Of a DNA stretch of 64,000 nucleotides, positions 1 through 13,218 are shown in pieces. Source of the DNA: Lingula anatina (lineage: Eukaryota > Brachiopoda > Lingulata > Lingulida > Lingulidae); NCBI RefSeq assembly GCF_001039355.2, contig NW_019775405.1:49690-113689 (forward strand), given 5' to 3'. Made by a program: the position numbers and the translations under genes. The first letter of the stretch is position 1. Each line of letters opens with the position of its first letter. A model generated the notes under the pieces. That model saw nothing but the letters and a program-made list of their open reading frames with translations, had not been told where the DNA came from and ran no database searches.

Positions 1-2095
1 TTACAGTGGGTTTCTGGAATGAGGTTGTTAGCACACCATTTCACCATGTCCTAGATCTTCCCACATATCATGTATTGTACACATGGATGAGACATAGCAC
101 TGCTCTTGATGTTATCTTTCACTGCCTGTTTTTTCTATAGGCATTAACCATGAATAGACAGATTGAGTTCGTCAACCAAGAAGCCACCAGGCTGCAAGGA
201 AATGTTTACTTGGAAAAAGGGCAAAGTCCATGGCGTAAAATAGTTAAACGTTAATAATTTTAACAAATCTGGTCCAATGGTTGTGAAATTTGTACAAATG
301 ATGCCTAATAACAGTAAAAATCTGAGATAAAATTATCAGTTGACTGTGTGTAATCAAAGTGATTTTTCAGACAATATATTCAAGAAAACCGAAAATTACG
401 TTGAAAACATTGGTAAATTCCAAGGCTTAAAATAGTTAAAAGTGAATAATTTTGACAAATCTATTCCAATTTTTGTAAAATTTGTACAAATGATGCTTCA
501 AAACAGTAAAAATCTGAAATAAGTTGATCACTTCACTGTTTCTAATTTAAGTGTATTTTATTGGCAATTGATTTTAGAAAAGTGAGAATTTATCAAAAAC
601 AAATATTTCAATATTCTAATAAATCATTTTATCTCAAATAAAACATCAGATGTGATGACTTGTGTTTGTTTGTGTAGGAAGTGGCAAATTACCTATTATT
701 GTCTTCTGAAAAGCAACATATACCCAATCAAGACTTCTCCTTACTACCAATATCAGATGCAGATTCCTCCTTACAGTGGGTTTCTGGAATCAGGCTGTTA
801 GCACACCATTTCACCATGTCCTAGATCTTCCCACATATCATGTATTGTACACATGGATGAGACATAGCACTGCTCTTGATGTTGTTTTTCACTGCCCTTT
901 TTTTTCCTATATGCATTAGCCATGAATAGACAGATATAATCTGTCAACCAACAAGCCACCAGGCTGCAAGGAAAGATTTACCTGGAAAAAGGGCAAAGTC
1001 CATGACGTAAAATAGTTAGACGTTAATAATTTTAACAAATCTGGTCCAATGTTTGTGAAATTTGTACAAATGATGCGTAATAAAAATAAAAATCTGAGAT
1101 AATCTAAGCAGTTGATGTGTGCAATGAAAATGATTTTTCAGACAATATATTCGAGAAACCTGAAAATTACGTTGAAAACTCTGGCAAAGTCAATGGCTTA
1201 AAATAGTTAAACGTTAATAATTTTCACAAATATGGTTTAATATTTGTGAAATTTGTAAAAATAGTGCCTAAGAGCAATTAAAATCTGACATAAGCTTATC
1301 GGTTGACTACATGGAATCAAAGTGATTTTTTTGCACAATATATATGAGAAAATTGAAAATGACATTGAAAACTTTGGCAAATTCCAAGGCTTAAAATAGT
1401 TAAACGTTAATTAATTTGACAAATCTGGTCCTATGTTTGTGAAATTTGTTCAAATGATGCCTAATAACAATTAAAATCTGAAATAAGATTATCACTTCAC
1501 TGTTTATAATTTAAGTGTATTTTATTAGCAATTGATTTTAGAAGAGTGAGAATTAATCAAAAACAAATATTTCAATATTCCAATAAATCATTTTATCTCA
1601 AATAAAACATCAGATGTGATGACTTTTGTTTGTTTGTGTAGGAAGTGACAAATTACCTATTATTGTCTTCTGAAAAGCAACATATACACAATCAAGGCTT
1701 CTCCTTACTACCAATCCCAGATGCAGATTCCTCTTTACAGTGGGTTTCTGGAATGAGGTTGTTAGAACACCATTTCACCATGTCCTAGATCTTCCCACAT
1801 GTCATGTATTGTACACATGGATGAGACATAGCACTGCTCTTGATGTTGTCTTTCATTGCCCGTTTTTTTCCTATATGCATTAGCCATGAATAGACAGATA
1901 TAATCTGTCAACCAACAAGCCACCAGGCTGCAAGGAAAGATTTACCTGGAAAAAGGGCAAAGTCCATGACGTAAAATAGTTAGACGTTAATAATTTNAAT
2001 TTGTACAAATGATGCCTAATAATAGTAAAAATCCTAGATATGTTATCAGTTGACTGTGTGTAATCAAAGTGATTTTTCCGACAATATATTCCATT
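1..2095. repeat. Nested (higher-order) tandem repeat
   Basis: A block beginning with a TTACAGTGGGTTTCTGGAAT motif recurs at 1, 771 and 1735, so successive units are about 770 and 964 bp. Inside each unit a ~190-bp sub-repeat (around the AAAATAGTTAAACGTTAATA motif) recurs, twice in the first unit (about 235 and 430) and three times in the second (about 1010, 1197 and 1393). The unit length difference is therefore about one sub-repeat. No long reading frame is kept. A single n at 1997 interrupts the third unit, so true copy number is unknown. I see no transposon ends; it looks like a satellite or local tandem duplication. Confidence 0.85.
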
Positions 2096-3106
2096 TTAGA
2101 TTGGCACTCTTAACTCAATTTTAAAGGACATCTGCTGTAATGTTGCATCTTTAGTTGGCCCAGCATGCTTCAAAATGAGGCACAACACTATACTCAATGC
2201 GGGAATGGTGCAGTCCAGATGCAACACTGTAATGTGTTGTTATACTTGTATAGCTACATATGAATGAATTCCTAAAATTAGAATGAGCCAGATATAAACA
2301 CAAGTTTTATCTTCCGAAATGTCGTTTTATCCAGAATGTTATACTTTTGAAATTTTTATATTATTTCTAAAATTAAAGGAAATATCACAGTTTTTTTTTA
2401 AATATGGATATTAGGGCAAAAGTGTCCTCTCATTTTAGCCAGAAAGCTGTGATCACTGAGCGCTTTTGTGCCAACTAAAAACATACTTCGCCTTGATCAA
2501 TTTTCATGGGGTTTGCTGCAGAAGATCACAAATGTTCTATACTTTCACAAAGTATTAACATTTAGTCGTAGAAGATATTTGTACAGGTTGTTAAACGAGG
2601 CGCCTCAGTGGTCGCTGGTCACAGGCGGGCTATAGTGCTTCTGCAGGACATGATTGACTGTGGCACCTCTAGAGCATTCTGATATACCTGCCAACAGAAT
2701 TGCTACAACGAAGTCCTCATCCTTCTGTCATCAAGAATGTCTTTGTATGCATTAAAAGGGATGCAGGGGTCGTGGAATGTCCTACAGCTTCAGATCAAAC
2801 TTTAATGGGTACTCGTAAATATATCTTGTCCTTGGTATAACGTTATTTCTTAAAGTGTAATGTATCACCGCTCCGCCGAACTATGTAGGTCAAAGAAAAC
2901 CCGCAGAGAATACTCGGTCACATCTCGGTACATCCGGTCACATTTAAGCGCGCTGCAGTTTCACTCTGCGTCCCAAGTTATTATATCTTTTGATTTTTCG
3001 TTTAGATATTGATTGATTATATAAATTTCACATAGAAAGGTAATTATATTATTATTGTTATTACTGTTTATTATTTTTATTTATTATTTTATTTATTTTT
3101 TTATTT
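2096..3106. other. No gene recognised
   Basis: AT-rich sequence without a convincing exon. Around 2600-2800 a minus-strand frame has a weak, stop-interrupted resemblance to a Tc1-type transposase fragment, too weak to annotate. The 3040-3110 stretch is a TTATT-rich simple repeat leading into the dispersed repeat that follows. Confidence 0.6.
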
Positions 3107-3230
3107 ATTATTTGTTTCAACTTTTGCTGGATCTCAGCACTGCTAACACAACGCTCAATTTCAAGTTACCAGTATAAGCAAATGGAGTATTTCAGGACTT
3201 TCACATTTAGAGTAATTACCTTTAAAAATA
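3107..3230 (+). repeat. Dispersed repeat, copy 1
   Basis: About 120 bp (from the TTTGCTGGATCTCAGCACTG motif to ATTACCTTTAAAA) is nearly identical to 25001-25121, which lies in an intron of the polycystin-like gene. Both copies are in the same orientation and both follow a T-rich TTATTTATT tract, as expected of an interspersed retroposed or mobile repeat. The family is not recognised. Confidence 0.8.
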
Positions 3231-4762
3231 TACTACACGCACTTGAAAATACCCTTTACCTAAATATCCTGCAAAGCTACGAGTACATGCAGGCATACTT
3301 AACATTTAGGCCTATAGACTGTACTAAAGACTGCACTAAACTGCCCCAGAACTTAGAAGACTATATGAGATTTTGTCCTCAATGATTCCAAGCACATTTT
3401 TCACAATGCCTGGTAACGCAGGTCTTTCAAATGTTTTTTAATGCAGTTTTGTCGTGTTTCGTGTAAAACACACGACTGTTGCCAATCAACATTATCTTCT
3501 ATCTAAACATGAGGGTCCCGCTGGGAAGATGGGGGGGGGGGGTGATCACAGTTCACGGCCGCGGGAAATAAAATCATTGAATCACAAATCAAGTAAATTA
3601 ATTTTAAAACTTCATTCATATCTCAATGAAAATGCGAGTCCGACGAGCTGAAAATTACTATCACCGAGTACGAAGACTTCGTTTCACTAGGGACGAGGGA
3701 AAAAACCCGCATGAATTCACGAGTCACGGGAATGGGGTGCTTCGAGGATGACGCTTATTAATAAAAACGTTTCGAGCATCTCGTGGGAATGACAAGTGGC
3801 TTTTACGGGTAACGGAAATACCCAATGGGACCTGCAATCATTGTTTTTAAATAAAATGAAGATGTTATTAATGGCTAAAATATATCATAGACATCAAACA
3901 ACTAAATTTAATGATTTGCAGCAAAAAGACGCCACGAAGGATTTGCCAGTTTTTAAAAGCCAGGCGATATGCAAAAGTAGCTGCAAGTTATTTATTGCCT
4001 TACTTAAGATATTTTTTGAGATGTTTGTTTCTAATGGAAAATAAGCTAATAGGCGAAAGTGAGATGGTGTTACGAGCGACAGTAACGAAGGTTTAAAACG
4101 GAGTCCGCATTTTCAAAATATGATTAGCACAGGTGCTGAGCTAACTTATGCAACGATTTTCGTGTGCATCGAAAGATTCAAGAGAGAGCAAGAGAGACAA
4201 AGTATTGTTATTATTATTAATCTACCCAAAGTACCTCTGTGCTGGAAGTTTGACTCCCTTGAGGACTCAGATGATAGCTGTCGTCAATACTAATTTTACA
4301 TAACGTATCAAACGCGGTCGTCCTTTGCGTTCAAATCATAAACAAGAATCTTTCTTTAAAAATTACTAAAGACATCTTTAGATTTTATCTGTGAATATTC
4401 AGTGAAAAATCCGTCTGTGACTCTGGTGGTAGAGTGTAGAATCTCTCGCTCTCTCTCCGGCTCTTCCCACCTCTCTCTCTCTTTGCGGTTGTCTCTGGCC
4501 TCATTCACAACCAGTCGGTCCTCGGACCAGAATCAGATAACAGACATCTTTTATGATAATTAACTGTTATGACTGATAAATAAAACTACATATTTATCGT
4601 TCGACCGCCTCTTCCGTATCTTTACGTAAAAAAATACACTAATAACGCATATATACAGGTTAACTATGATCAAAATAAGAATAAACAAGCAGACTACAAG
4701 GATACGTATGCTGCAAAAGGGACGGGAAGTTAAGGTAGATCAGTCATTACATGTTCCAATTA
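3231..4762. other. No gene recognised
   Basis: Contains a G-run at about 3532-3542 and a CT-rich simple tract at about 4440-4485. Short open frames exist (for example 3796-4044), but they overlap each other in different frames and carry no recognisable domain, splice context or homology. I see no RNA gene. Confidence 0.6.
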
Positions 4763-5190
4763 AAAAAAAATGTTTGAAGAGACACCCAAGTACATTAAAA
4801 ATTTGCAAAAAAAATTAGGGGTCACCGACCAAATAAGAGAACTACGCCCAAATATGTTACATCCTGCATATCGCACTAGTCCCCATTCAAATCAATGGGA
4901 AAATGGGTGTTTTTTCACTAAAGCATTATTTTTTATGATTTTCTAACGTTCGATTTTTTTTAAATTTTTTTTTCATGTAAAGAGGCATCCAAGTACATTT
5001 AAATTTTGCAAAAAAAAAAAAAAAATAAGAGAACTACGCCAAGTTGAAGTGCATTACACCCTGCGTGACGCACTAGTCCCCATTCAAATGAATGGGAAAA
5101 TGGGCGTTTTTTCACTAAAAAGTTATTTTTTATGATTTTCAAACGTTTGAATTTTTATTTTTGGTTTGTGTGGAGAGACATCCAAGTACC
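4763..5190. repeat. Two-copy tandem duplication, ~210 bp
   Basis: Two diverged units, about 4763-4973 and 4974-5190, share in order: a GAGACACCCAAGTACATT-like start, an A-run, AAGAGAACTACGCC, CACTAGTCCCCATTCAAAT, GGGAAAATGGG and a TTTTTTCACTAAA motif. The start of a third unit follows near 5175. Non-coding, family unknown. Confidence 0.8.
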
Positions 5191-5362
5191 GAGTAATGTC
5201 ACGATGCACTTCCGGTTTTCGTCGAGCGTTCTACGTCAAAATTAATATACGCAACCGCTTTGATTGAAATTTACAAGACTTATCCTTTACATGATATAGA
5301 ACCTACGTGCATAATTTGTGAGCTTTAGCTGTCATTCTTTTTCTACAGTGCCCATTCAAATG

Positions 5363-5529
5363 CAGGGGCAGATCCAGAGATATTTTCTGACAGTCTTCCA
5401 AATTATCTTTGTTGACCTATCCTCCATTTTTGACCGTCTTCCGACAGAAAATTTAGATACCTGTGAATGTAAACTTGAAAATCTGACCATCTTCCGGAAG
5501 ACCCAGAAGACGGCCTCAATCCGCCCCTG
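5363..5529 (-). mobile_element. CAGGGGCGGAT-family MITE, copy A
   Basis: A 167-bp element with inverted ends CAGGGGC(A/G)GAT and ATCCGCCCCTG, in reverse orientation relative to the copies at 13314-13482 and 52964-53122. The interior is conserved across copies, including paired CTTCCGGAAGAC and GGAAGAC motifs. A 5-bp direct repeat AAATG flanks it. It has no coding capacity, so it would depend on a transposase elsewhere. Ends of this type resemble hAT non-autonomous elements, but the superfamily is inferred. Confidence 0.85.
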
Positions 5530-6282
5530 AAATGTGAAAAAGAGCTATTTCCGTCGATTTCTTGAAGGGCAAGTCTATGAACGATCTACAGTTGTCGTAT
5601 GGAATCATAGTCGGCGAATGTTGTCGAAAACCTATATCGATCGTACCGAGTTAAAGACAAGTTGATTATGTTTGTTTATCTTATAGATAATTGTTTTATT
5701 TCCTTAAATTGATAAAACAGACTGAAATGTCGTTAGAGACGATTGACGATGCGCTGAAATTGCGCAAATCGTCAAATTACGTAACGACCGATCTACCTTA
5801 AAAGTGCGCGATAAAGTTAACGTCTTGAAGATTCCATAACAATAAAACAAGAATAATAGCCTATTCGTTGAAATATCCATTAAGTCCTTCTTTAAAGTCT
5901 TTGATATTTTGAACTTCTGCTCGACAATCCGTCTTTGTCTTGTGTCCTTTTAAAATGGTGACTGTTTGTGATGCGGTGGTGCTTTAAGTTTCGAACAGGA
6001 CGTAAGACACTTTTTCTATCGTTTTCGTTTCTTCATTTTACTGTGCATAGCTATCAATTATCTACGCTTGTATTTTTATTACAGATACAAGCAAGGCAAG
6101 CAAAAAGTCTCTGGCAATGAATCGCAAACTGCTGCTGTTGCCACTCCGACATAGGGCCTAAAGTAGATATTGCAAATATAGCCTATATCGGCACATGAAC
6201 CAATAAGATATCGGACAACTTTCATGGAAAATAAAACTTTAATTAAATCTGGAGATTATTTTGTCTATTATCATTTCGAATA
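5530..6282. other. No gene recognised
   Basis: Sequence between two mobile elements with no recognisable exon, RNA or repeat. Confidence 0.5.
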
Positions 6283-7315
6283 TAGGGGAGACCGGGCATA
6301 GTTGGACCCCGTGGTAAGTTGACCCCCCCCCCTCGTCATTTTATGAAAAAGTAATTACGAGGTAAAAAAAAAAAAAAAAAAAAATTGGCCACATACTCTT
6401 GTAAAGTGACCGTACAATGCTAAGGAAGTGTCGGGCGTTAAAAAGTTTTAATTAAGCGGTGAGTCCAAATAAACGATTTTTGAACCTAAAAGTAATTTTG
6501 TTTAAGAGATTTAAAATCTATTTCCATAGGCATTTATGTAGCCTATAGGGCATCAAAATGAAGCTCATTGTTTCAAGTTTCACAGAGATGTACAGTATCA
6601 TCGTTGCTCACTCTAGCACCATAAATGGCTGCCATCCTTTAAAATAAAAAATGTGCACCCGGGGCTAGTTGGCCCCCTTGACTCGGGGCAAGTTGGACCC
6701 TCATATTACCCACAATCCTTTGCGCGCAACAGAGCTAGAGACCATTGTTGAATAATTACCAGTTTAAAACTGAATTTGTTAGTTTATTTTAAAACGAAAA
6801 TTTATTATTCGTTTTCATTCATTAAAAACCTGCTTTATACCATTATTAATTTATTCTTAATTAAAACAAAACAAGTTTTATTCATAGATTTGTTGGTTCT
6901 TGCAACACATAGAGCGTGACGTGCGGAAACCTCAATAAATCTGCCTCATTTGAAACTATTTGTTTACCAAAGACTCTCAAAAATCAATTTAATAAATTTA
7001 AAATGTGTAAAAATGCATTTCAAGGCATTTACATGGGATACTTACTTCATTTTTGTATAGGGGGCCAACTTGCCCCGACCCTGGGTCCAAATTGCCCAGT
7101 GGCGGGGCAAGTTGACCCCCCCTGGCGTCAATTGCGTTTTTTGTCAAATTGTGAGCCACCTGGCATTATATTAAAAAAAATAATGACGTTGCATACGTAC
7201 GTAGCTTAGTTCATGGGCTTACTTTGAAACCGGTTTTGTTACTCTAAACTCATTCCTAGTTGGCTCTACAAGGCCAAAAGTGTCTGACTGGGCCAACTTG
7301 CCCCGGTCTCCCCTA
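6283..7315. mobile_element. TIR element with TAGGGGAGACCGGG ends
   Basis: About 1.03 kb bounded by TAGGGGAGACCGGGCA on the left and TGCCCCGGTCTCCCCTA on the right. Short motifs of the type GGGGCAAGTTGG(A/C)CCC recur inside in both orientations (about 6660-6710, 7060-7125, 7290-7315), so each end is an array of the same G/C-rich word. No transposase frame is present. This looks like a non-autonomous DNA transposon or palindrome-rich repeat; class not assigned. Confidence 0.75.
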
Positions 7316-7347
7316 CGTTAAATCTCGGCACGTTCATCTTCATCTCC

Positions 7348-7517
7348 AGGCCCGTAGCCAGGGGGGGTTCGGGGGGTTCGAAAGAACCCCCCTTTTTGCT
7401 GGAAAAAGGTCTACTCTGGGTAAAATTTGACCTAGGTACATGGGGATCATATAGTAAAAGGTCCACTTTTTCAGAAAAAGAACCCCCCCCCCTTTCAAAT
7501 TGCTGGCTACAGGCCTG
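7348..7517. mobile_element. CAGGCCCGTAGCCAG-type MITE
   Basis: A 170-bp element with ends CAGGCCCGTAGCCAG and CTGGCTACAGGCCTG (one mismatch between arms). Just inside each end are runs of G or C flanking GAACCCCCC. Ends of this kind are widespread in invertebrates and resemble hAT-type non-autonomous elements; assignment is by memory of the motif only. The open frames on the minus strand here are by-products of the element. Confidence 0.8.
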
Positions 7518-10329
7518 ATCACCATCATACTTTGATCGCAAGTTTAAACAGTGCATATCAAAACCGTAAATAGTTAACGTGGCAGATATAGCGCTAGAGA
7601 ACGGATTCAAGGTATTCTTGTTAGCAGTATTGCCACTAATTTAGAGAATAATGAACAAATCTATCTTAATAAAGCATTTGTTAACTGAAAGTCACAAATT
7701 TTACTTTTCAGAGTTAAAAAAAACGAAAAAGAAAGAAGGAAGAATAATTAAATTAAAAATGAAATCTGAACGACAAATACAGCTTCAAGCAAATGAAATT
7801 GAATATAAAACATACAAACCCATGATTTTGAAGCCAATATGACTAGAACGAGTTATAATTAAGTTTTTAATGATATCGGTACCTTGTCAAGACATGGCAG
7901 GAATAGGCCTACGTGAAAATGACATGCACCCTCCCTACACATACTAGATCCATTAGATACTAGATACACATACATTCGCGCACATGCACACACACACACA
8001 CACACACACACGCCGCACACACACAGGGAGGGAGAAAAAGGGAGAGGGAGAGAGAGGGAAGGGGAGGGGGTGGCCAAATCCAATGCTTGAAGTTAATTGT
8101 ACGTCGGTCCACTGTGTGTTCTAGCTAAATCATCATAAAAAAACGAATCAGATCAAAATGATAATAAAGTACGTAACGTGCAGACCAGCATAATCAACAA
8201 CTGTGGGCTTGGTTACAAAACTTTTCTTCCCCGTCGCCAACACTCTCAATTCAGGTCTATCATTTAAAATAAAATGTTTTATTGTATAAAATATAACATG
8301 CATAAATCCATAGACTTCGGTCGAATAATCAAGCTGTGTGTAATACTGTGCTTGAACCCAAAAATTATGTTATAGAATGAATTCGCACCCCCCCCCCCCC
8401 GCCCCGCTTTCTACCATACAAACTCAGCATACATAGGAGTGCGAAAGCCATTTGAAAGTAGGTCAAAAGCTCGCGGATAGCATGTGCCATGGAAGGGTTC
8501 TGAGGGGAGATAGGTTATCTCCATATGCGTTTTTCTATTCTGCCAATTTTGAGTGGAAATATCAACATCTTTCATTGAAATTGGTCAATATAAGTTCAAA
8601 TTATTCAATTTTCTTTCCTTTACCAAGTTATTCACCAGATGTAATAAATACAACATTTTTGTAGAAAACCTTTACCCCCCTTTTGTGAATCCAATGTGCT
8701 ATCAGCAGAGCACCTGCGTCTGACACCACGCTGGATGCTCCGCGCTCCCCGGGAGCTGAACAGTTAACGCGGTCCGCAAATTTTTAGGGAGAGTCAGATG
8801 AAATAGAGAGGGACCGAGGCATCTATAGAGTCCTACATGGTGAAGCTGAAGATGTGGGCTAGTGTTAATCCCTTTTTAAAACTTTGCAATATAATCTGCT
8901 TTCAGTAACCCCATGCAACCAAAACATTTTGCTAGCACCTTGATACATCCTTCACCACTGTCTCCCCCCTAAAACGGTCCACACTAAAAAATCAATAATG
9001 GTATGGCAATTTTATACAGGCAATTGACCTACTTTTATACCCATTCAGCTAACATCGAGTTTTATGGCTGTAGAGTGAAAACGTGATACACGTCTGTGAT
9101 ATAAAAGTTATTTCTAATTACATAATTTACAAACAGTCCGTGTGGATCAAAAGTTTCTCGATTTGTGAGCAAAACGGATCATTACTTTTTGAAAATAATG
9201 AAAAAATTGGAGAAAAGCCAAAATAAAAAAAAAATTAATTTTTTCTCTTATATGCAAATTAAGTCCCCTGAAGTAATATATGACTGGCCGGAAGAGATGT
9301 TCAAATCAAAGATTTGTAATGATAATGATCTAGATGGCCTTGATGATCTTAATGGTGATTAAAAAAAATCTTAGCAAAGTTTTCCGTTGTCATCTGGTGT
9401 GAAAGAAATTTTCTGCTCTAACACAATCATTCCACGGGTGAAGAATACATAGTAAACGCGTTTCAGAGTTGTGCTGCAGACGACACGACTTTTGGGTGAA
9501 AATCGCACGCCTAAGATATTAGGTTATAATTATGATATATAGGAATAAATGCGTGTCTAAGGTTTCCATTAAAATTTTGACTGCATTTCTATTTTTGTGT
9601 TCGACAAGGGTGAATTTTATTGGGATATTTTCTCTCTTTCTCCATCTCTCCCTTTTTAAGCGAAAACATTAGGCATCACGGTCAAAATATTCAGAAGTAA
9701 AAAGATTTCAAAGTTTACAATCTTCTTGGACACTACAATTCTTCGTCGTGGTGGTTCTCGGGGAAATTTTAAAGAAAAATTGTAATTGTATAAATTGATA
9801 ATCATCCGATTACGCGCTTCTAATCTGTTACTTGTGAACAATGCTTTATCAATGTATCCTGCTTTTTTGCAATTTCCACTGAAACTGAAATATACCTTTT
9901 CCACCTCTAAAATACAAGCTTTTATTCGGTTTCATGATGTCCATAGCTGTTACTTTGTTGGTGGTATAAAATAGCTTGGGTATCGCCCCTAAAATGTATA
10001 CAAAGCGCCTTAGAAATTGATTTATTCTATTTTCAATAAAAAAGATGTTCCTGCTTAAAGTTCTTTCTGTATCTTATGTAGAAAGTGAAAACAAGTATAT
10101 AAATAATTTTTATTTATTTATTTATTTATTTATCTTTTGACAGATACTTTGGAATAACTAATTACAAAAGAACAGAACAAACTCTGTTTTAAATATCAAT
10201 CGGAAGTTTTCTAATTATGCATGGAAATATATGGAAATGATCAACAATAAATGTAAAACAATAACAATAGAAGTAATCTTAACTCATCACTGGCAGATTG
10301 ACATACATATCATCCTCAACTAGAAAAGC
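7518..10329. other. No gene recognised; simple repeats
   Basis: Holds a (CA)n microsatellite at about 7986-8012, a GAGGG-rich purine tract at about 8026-8070, a C-run at about 8387-8404, and a (TTTA)n tract at about 10109-10132. A plus-strand frame at 9165-9362 ends in an acidic Asp-rich tail but has no recognisable domain or splice support. Confidence 0.5.
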
Positions 10330-10556
10330 ACTCCGAGAGCGCAGACCTCCGCTAAGGCAGCAATTTTTTATTATTATTGATTATTGATTGATTATTGATC
10401 CGGATCACCACCAAAAACTAATCATCTGTTCCTTGGCCCACTTCTGACAGTTCCTGAAAATTTCATCAAAATCGGTCCATAACTTTTTGAGTTATGTTGA
10501 TGACAGACAGACAAACAAACAAACAGGGATGAAAACAACCTCCTTGGCGGAGGTAA
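10330..10556 (+). repeat. Retroposon-like repeat with non-LTR 3'-end motif
   Basis: Contains the order CAGACCTCCGC, GATCCGGATCACCACC, AATTTCATCAAAATCGGTCC, ATAACTTTTTGAGTTATG, then GACAGACAGACAAACAAACAAACAG and GGCGGAGGTAAT. This layout recalls widespread interspersed repeats ending like RTE-type non-LTR retrotransposons. A reverse-orientation relative lies at about 16990-17120. No ORF. The family assignment is from memory. Confidence 0.65.
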
Positions 10557-12429
10557 TTATCTTTGTCCTAGTGCTTGCCTCACCAAGCACTGACTACAGC
10601 GTTGCAATCAGGGCCAGACTGCAGGTTATTGCCTCCTAGTCAACCTTTGGTCTTGGTTAGTGAAACTTCTTCTGTTATCTTTTAACAAAATGTTTAAATA
10701 TCTTTTCAAAACATATTGATAAAAAGACCACGTAAGACTGATACCCAATGATACAAACAAAAACTGCAATTTTGTTGGTAAGCCTAAAAACGTGTATCAG
10801 CCACGCACGCTTTTTGGCCTTCATTAAAAAACTTTCTCCAGATGTTTGAAAAATTTATTAAGAAGGACCCTCTGCGGGGACCTTTGAACCTGCTTTATAA
10901 CACTAAGACATTTTGATTATTCATGTTAATGCTTACTTAACTGAAGTAGACTACCTCGTGTACTTTATCTATTCCATACAGCACAAATCAGGGAGGTACG
11001 TCACGGGCGATGTTTTAGAGTGCGACGCACGGGAAGATGTCACATACCTGCACACTTTAATGATAATAATATTCATTTATCCATTCGTTTATTTATTGAT
11101 TTAGATGTGCATTCCACTGTGATACATTACCATGCACTCTAAGGGTATATAATATAAAATTTCTAAAAATTACCTTAGTAAAATCATACAAACTTAGTTA
11201 AAAGCTGTAAGCTATCTCTAAGTTTTTAGAGAGAGTTTCAGTTTTTTTTAATATGAAAAAGGCACATAATTGCATTATTTTGGGTCATAAAGTAAAATCT
11301 TTGCTGACAAGTTCTGCGATTTTATGTTTTACTGACTCTTACACGAAAGGGCAAAACATTACGAATAACAAACACAGTCATATCTAAATATATTTTTACT
11401 TTAAAACAGTTATAAAATAAATAAAAAGGGGATCTAATTCATTTTACGAAGTGCGTTGAGAATAAATTCTATTTCTAATTCATTTTACGAAATTCTGATA
11501 GAAAAATGATAGGAAAAATGTCGGCTGCCTGGGTGTCGTGGCTGGCAAATTGCTGTATTGATGGAGGTCCCTTTTATGGTGGTATTTTCGCTACCCGTCA
11601 AAGGTACCGTTTATTTCCCGAGAAGCGTACATGTTATTTATCTTGATCCGTGAAGAGCCCAGTCTCGCGACTCGTGAATACGGGTTATAATTTCTTGGTC
11701 ATTCATGAAATGATTTCATTTTGCTCGGTGATTTTCAACTCGTATTTCATGCAATTTTAAGGAGATGTGAATAAATTTGTTATAATTTAGGATTGTCATT
11801 GTCACTTTCCGACTACAGTGAAGTGTTTACTTCTGAGTGTTGAACCAAGGAGTTATAACTCCTTGGTTGAACTGCCCTCAACTAGGTCAAACTCGCTTAA
11901 ATCAATATCAAAGTTCTGCTCCATGCCATTTGGACCAATGTAAAACTATATGCCGATGACAGGACTCTATTATGTAAGGCACATAGATGAAAATTTCTTG
12001 TCTCGTTTTGCTTATTATGCTATTTTTTATTTCATAACTGTTTTTATGGGAATTAAGTTATACACACGAATTTGTCATTTCCTTAAGAAACTGGATTATA
12101 CATGTATTTGGAGTTATGTCTTTCCATTGGACACAATAAAAAATTACAATGCAAGTAATATTACATTTTAAAGATTAATGAAAAATTTAATACTACAATT
12201 CTCTCAGAAGGATTTTCTATTTGGAACAGTAGATGAAGAAAAAAATGCGAATAGACGTGCATTAAAACCCTTTAACGATATTCTTTAGTAAAAAGAAAGG
12301 TAATAAATTCGTTAAGTTTGGTCAACGGCTTATCACATCTAGCACATTTCCATCAATTCTGTGGTAGACGTCACAAACTCAGGAGTTAGTTAGACCTACG
12401 GCGTATGCGTCTCGAGAAGGGAAGATTGG
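10557..12429. other. No gene recognised
   Basis: AT-rich sequence with short open frames (10913-11104, 11950-12171) that show no domain, repeat structure or exon signals. Confidence 0.5.
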
Positions 12430-12668
12430 GTTCCCATACCTAGATCAATCAATCTGGATCGGACTAACTCCCTGGGGATTATCACTAAATTGCTATCAAC
12501 TAACCGGCTTAAATGTCTGTCACGCCTACCGAATCAGCTAGGGGGTAAAGATAATTACCCCCTAACAGCTTTGCTAGGCGTGACAGACATTTAAGCCGGT
12601 TAAGTTGATAACAACTTAGTGAGACTCCCCAGGGAGATAGATCGATCCAAATATCTGTGGGAATGGTC
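12430..12668. mobile_element. Palindromic fold-back MITE, copy a
   Basis: Two arms of about 110 bp are imperfect reverse complements of each other: TTCCCATA...CTCCCTGGGGA...CCGGCTTAAATGTCTGTCACGCC on the left, mirrored by GGCGTGACAGACATTTAAGCCGG...TCCCCAGGGAG...TGTGGGAA on the right. They meet at an AGGGGGTAA...TTACCCCCT centre. It is related in sequence to 12673-12893 and 52283-52728 but more diverged at its ends. Confidence 0.8.
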
Positions 12669-12672
12669 CCTA

Positions 12673-12893
12673 TTAGACTGCATTCCCACAGAATTTAGAT
12701 CGATCTATCCCCGTGGGGAGTCTCACTAGATTACTGTCAGCTTAGCCGTCTTAAATGTCTGTCCCGCCTACTAAAAGCTGTAAGGGGGTAATTAACTTCT
12801 GTGCGCACTAGGCTGACAGCAATTTAGCGTGAAACCCCAGGGAGTTAGGTCGATCCAGATGGATCGATCTAAATCTGTGGGAATGCAGTCTAA
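12673..12893. mobile_element. Palindromic fold-back MITE, copy b
   Basis: A 221-bp element directly after copy a. Its terminal 20 bp form a perfect inverted repeat beginning TTAGACTGCATTCCCACAGA. The arms then carry AGATCGATCTA, CCCCGTGGGGAG and a TTAAATGTCTGTCCCGCC stretch. No coding capacity. The side-by-side placement of a and b suggests preferred insertion next to or into relatives. Confidence 0.85.
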
Positions 12894-13218
12894 GAAAATG
12901 ATATACTCGATGTCACGTACGATACTGATCCCAGGCGTAACAGAACCTTAACAGTCAAAAGTCTGGTCAGTTGACTTATACACAAAGTAAAAACTAGCGC
13001 AAATCATTCTAATAAAGCTGTGTACCACCATGGCGATAACGTACTCGAGTGAGAGAAGATATAAATACTTTATGATCTTGCATGTTCATCTGTGTGGAAA
13101 AAAGGCCGATAGATTCTTGATCTCATCAATATCTTATACACTGTAGAACTACATTACATTTTCCACGTGTGTCGTGCGTGAAAATTTTAGTTGAGGCCAA
13201 TCCCAGGTCCGAGCGTTA

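Noticed and set aside
2600-2830. Possible minus-strand Tc1-transposase-like fragment.
   Set aside because: Only one short motif is suggestive and stops interrupt it; below my threshold for annotation.
9165-9362. 65-codon plus-strand frame with an Asp-rich C-terminus.
   Set aside because: No homologue, splice site, promoter or polyA signal I can defend; could be chance in AT-rich DNA.
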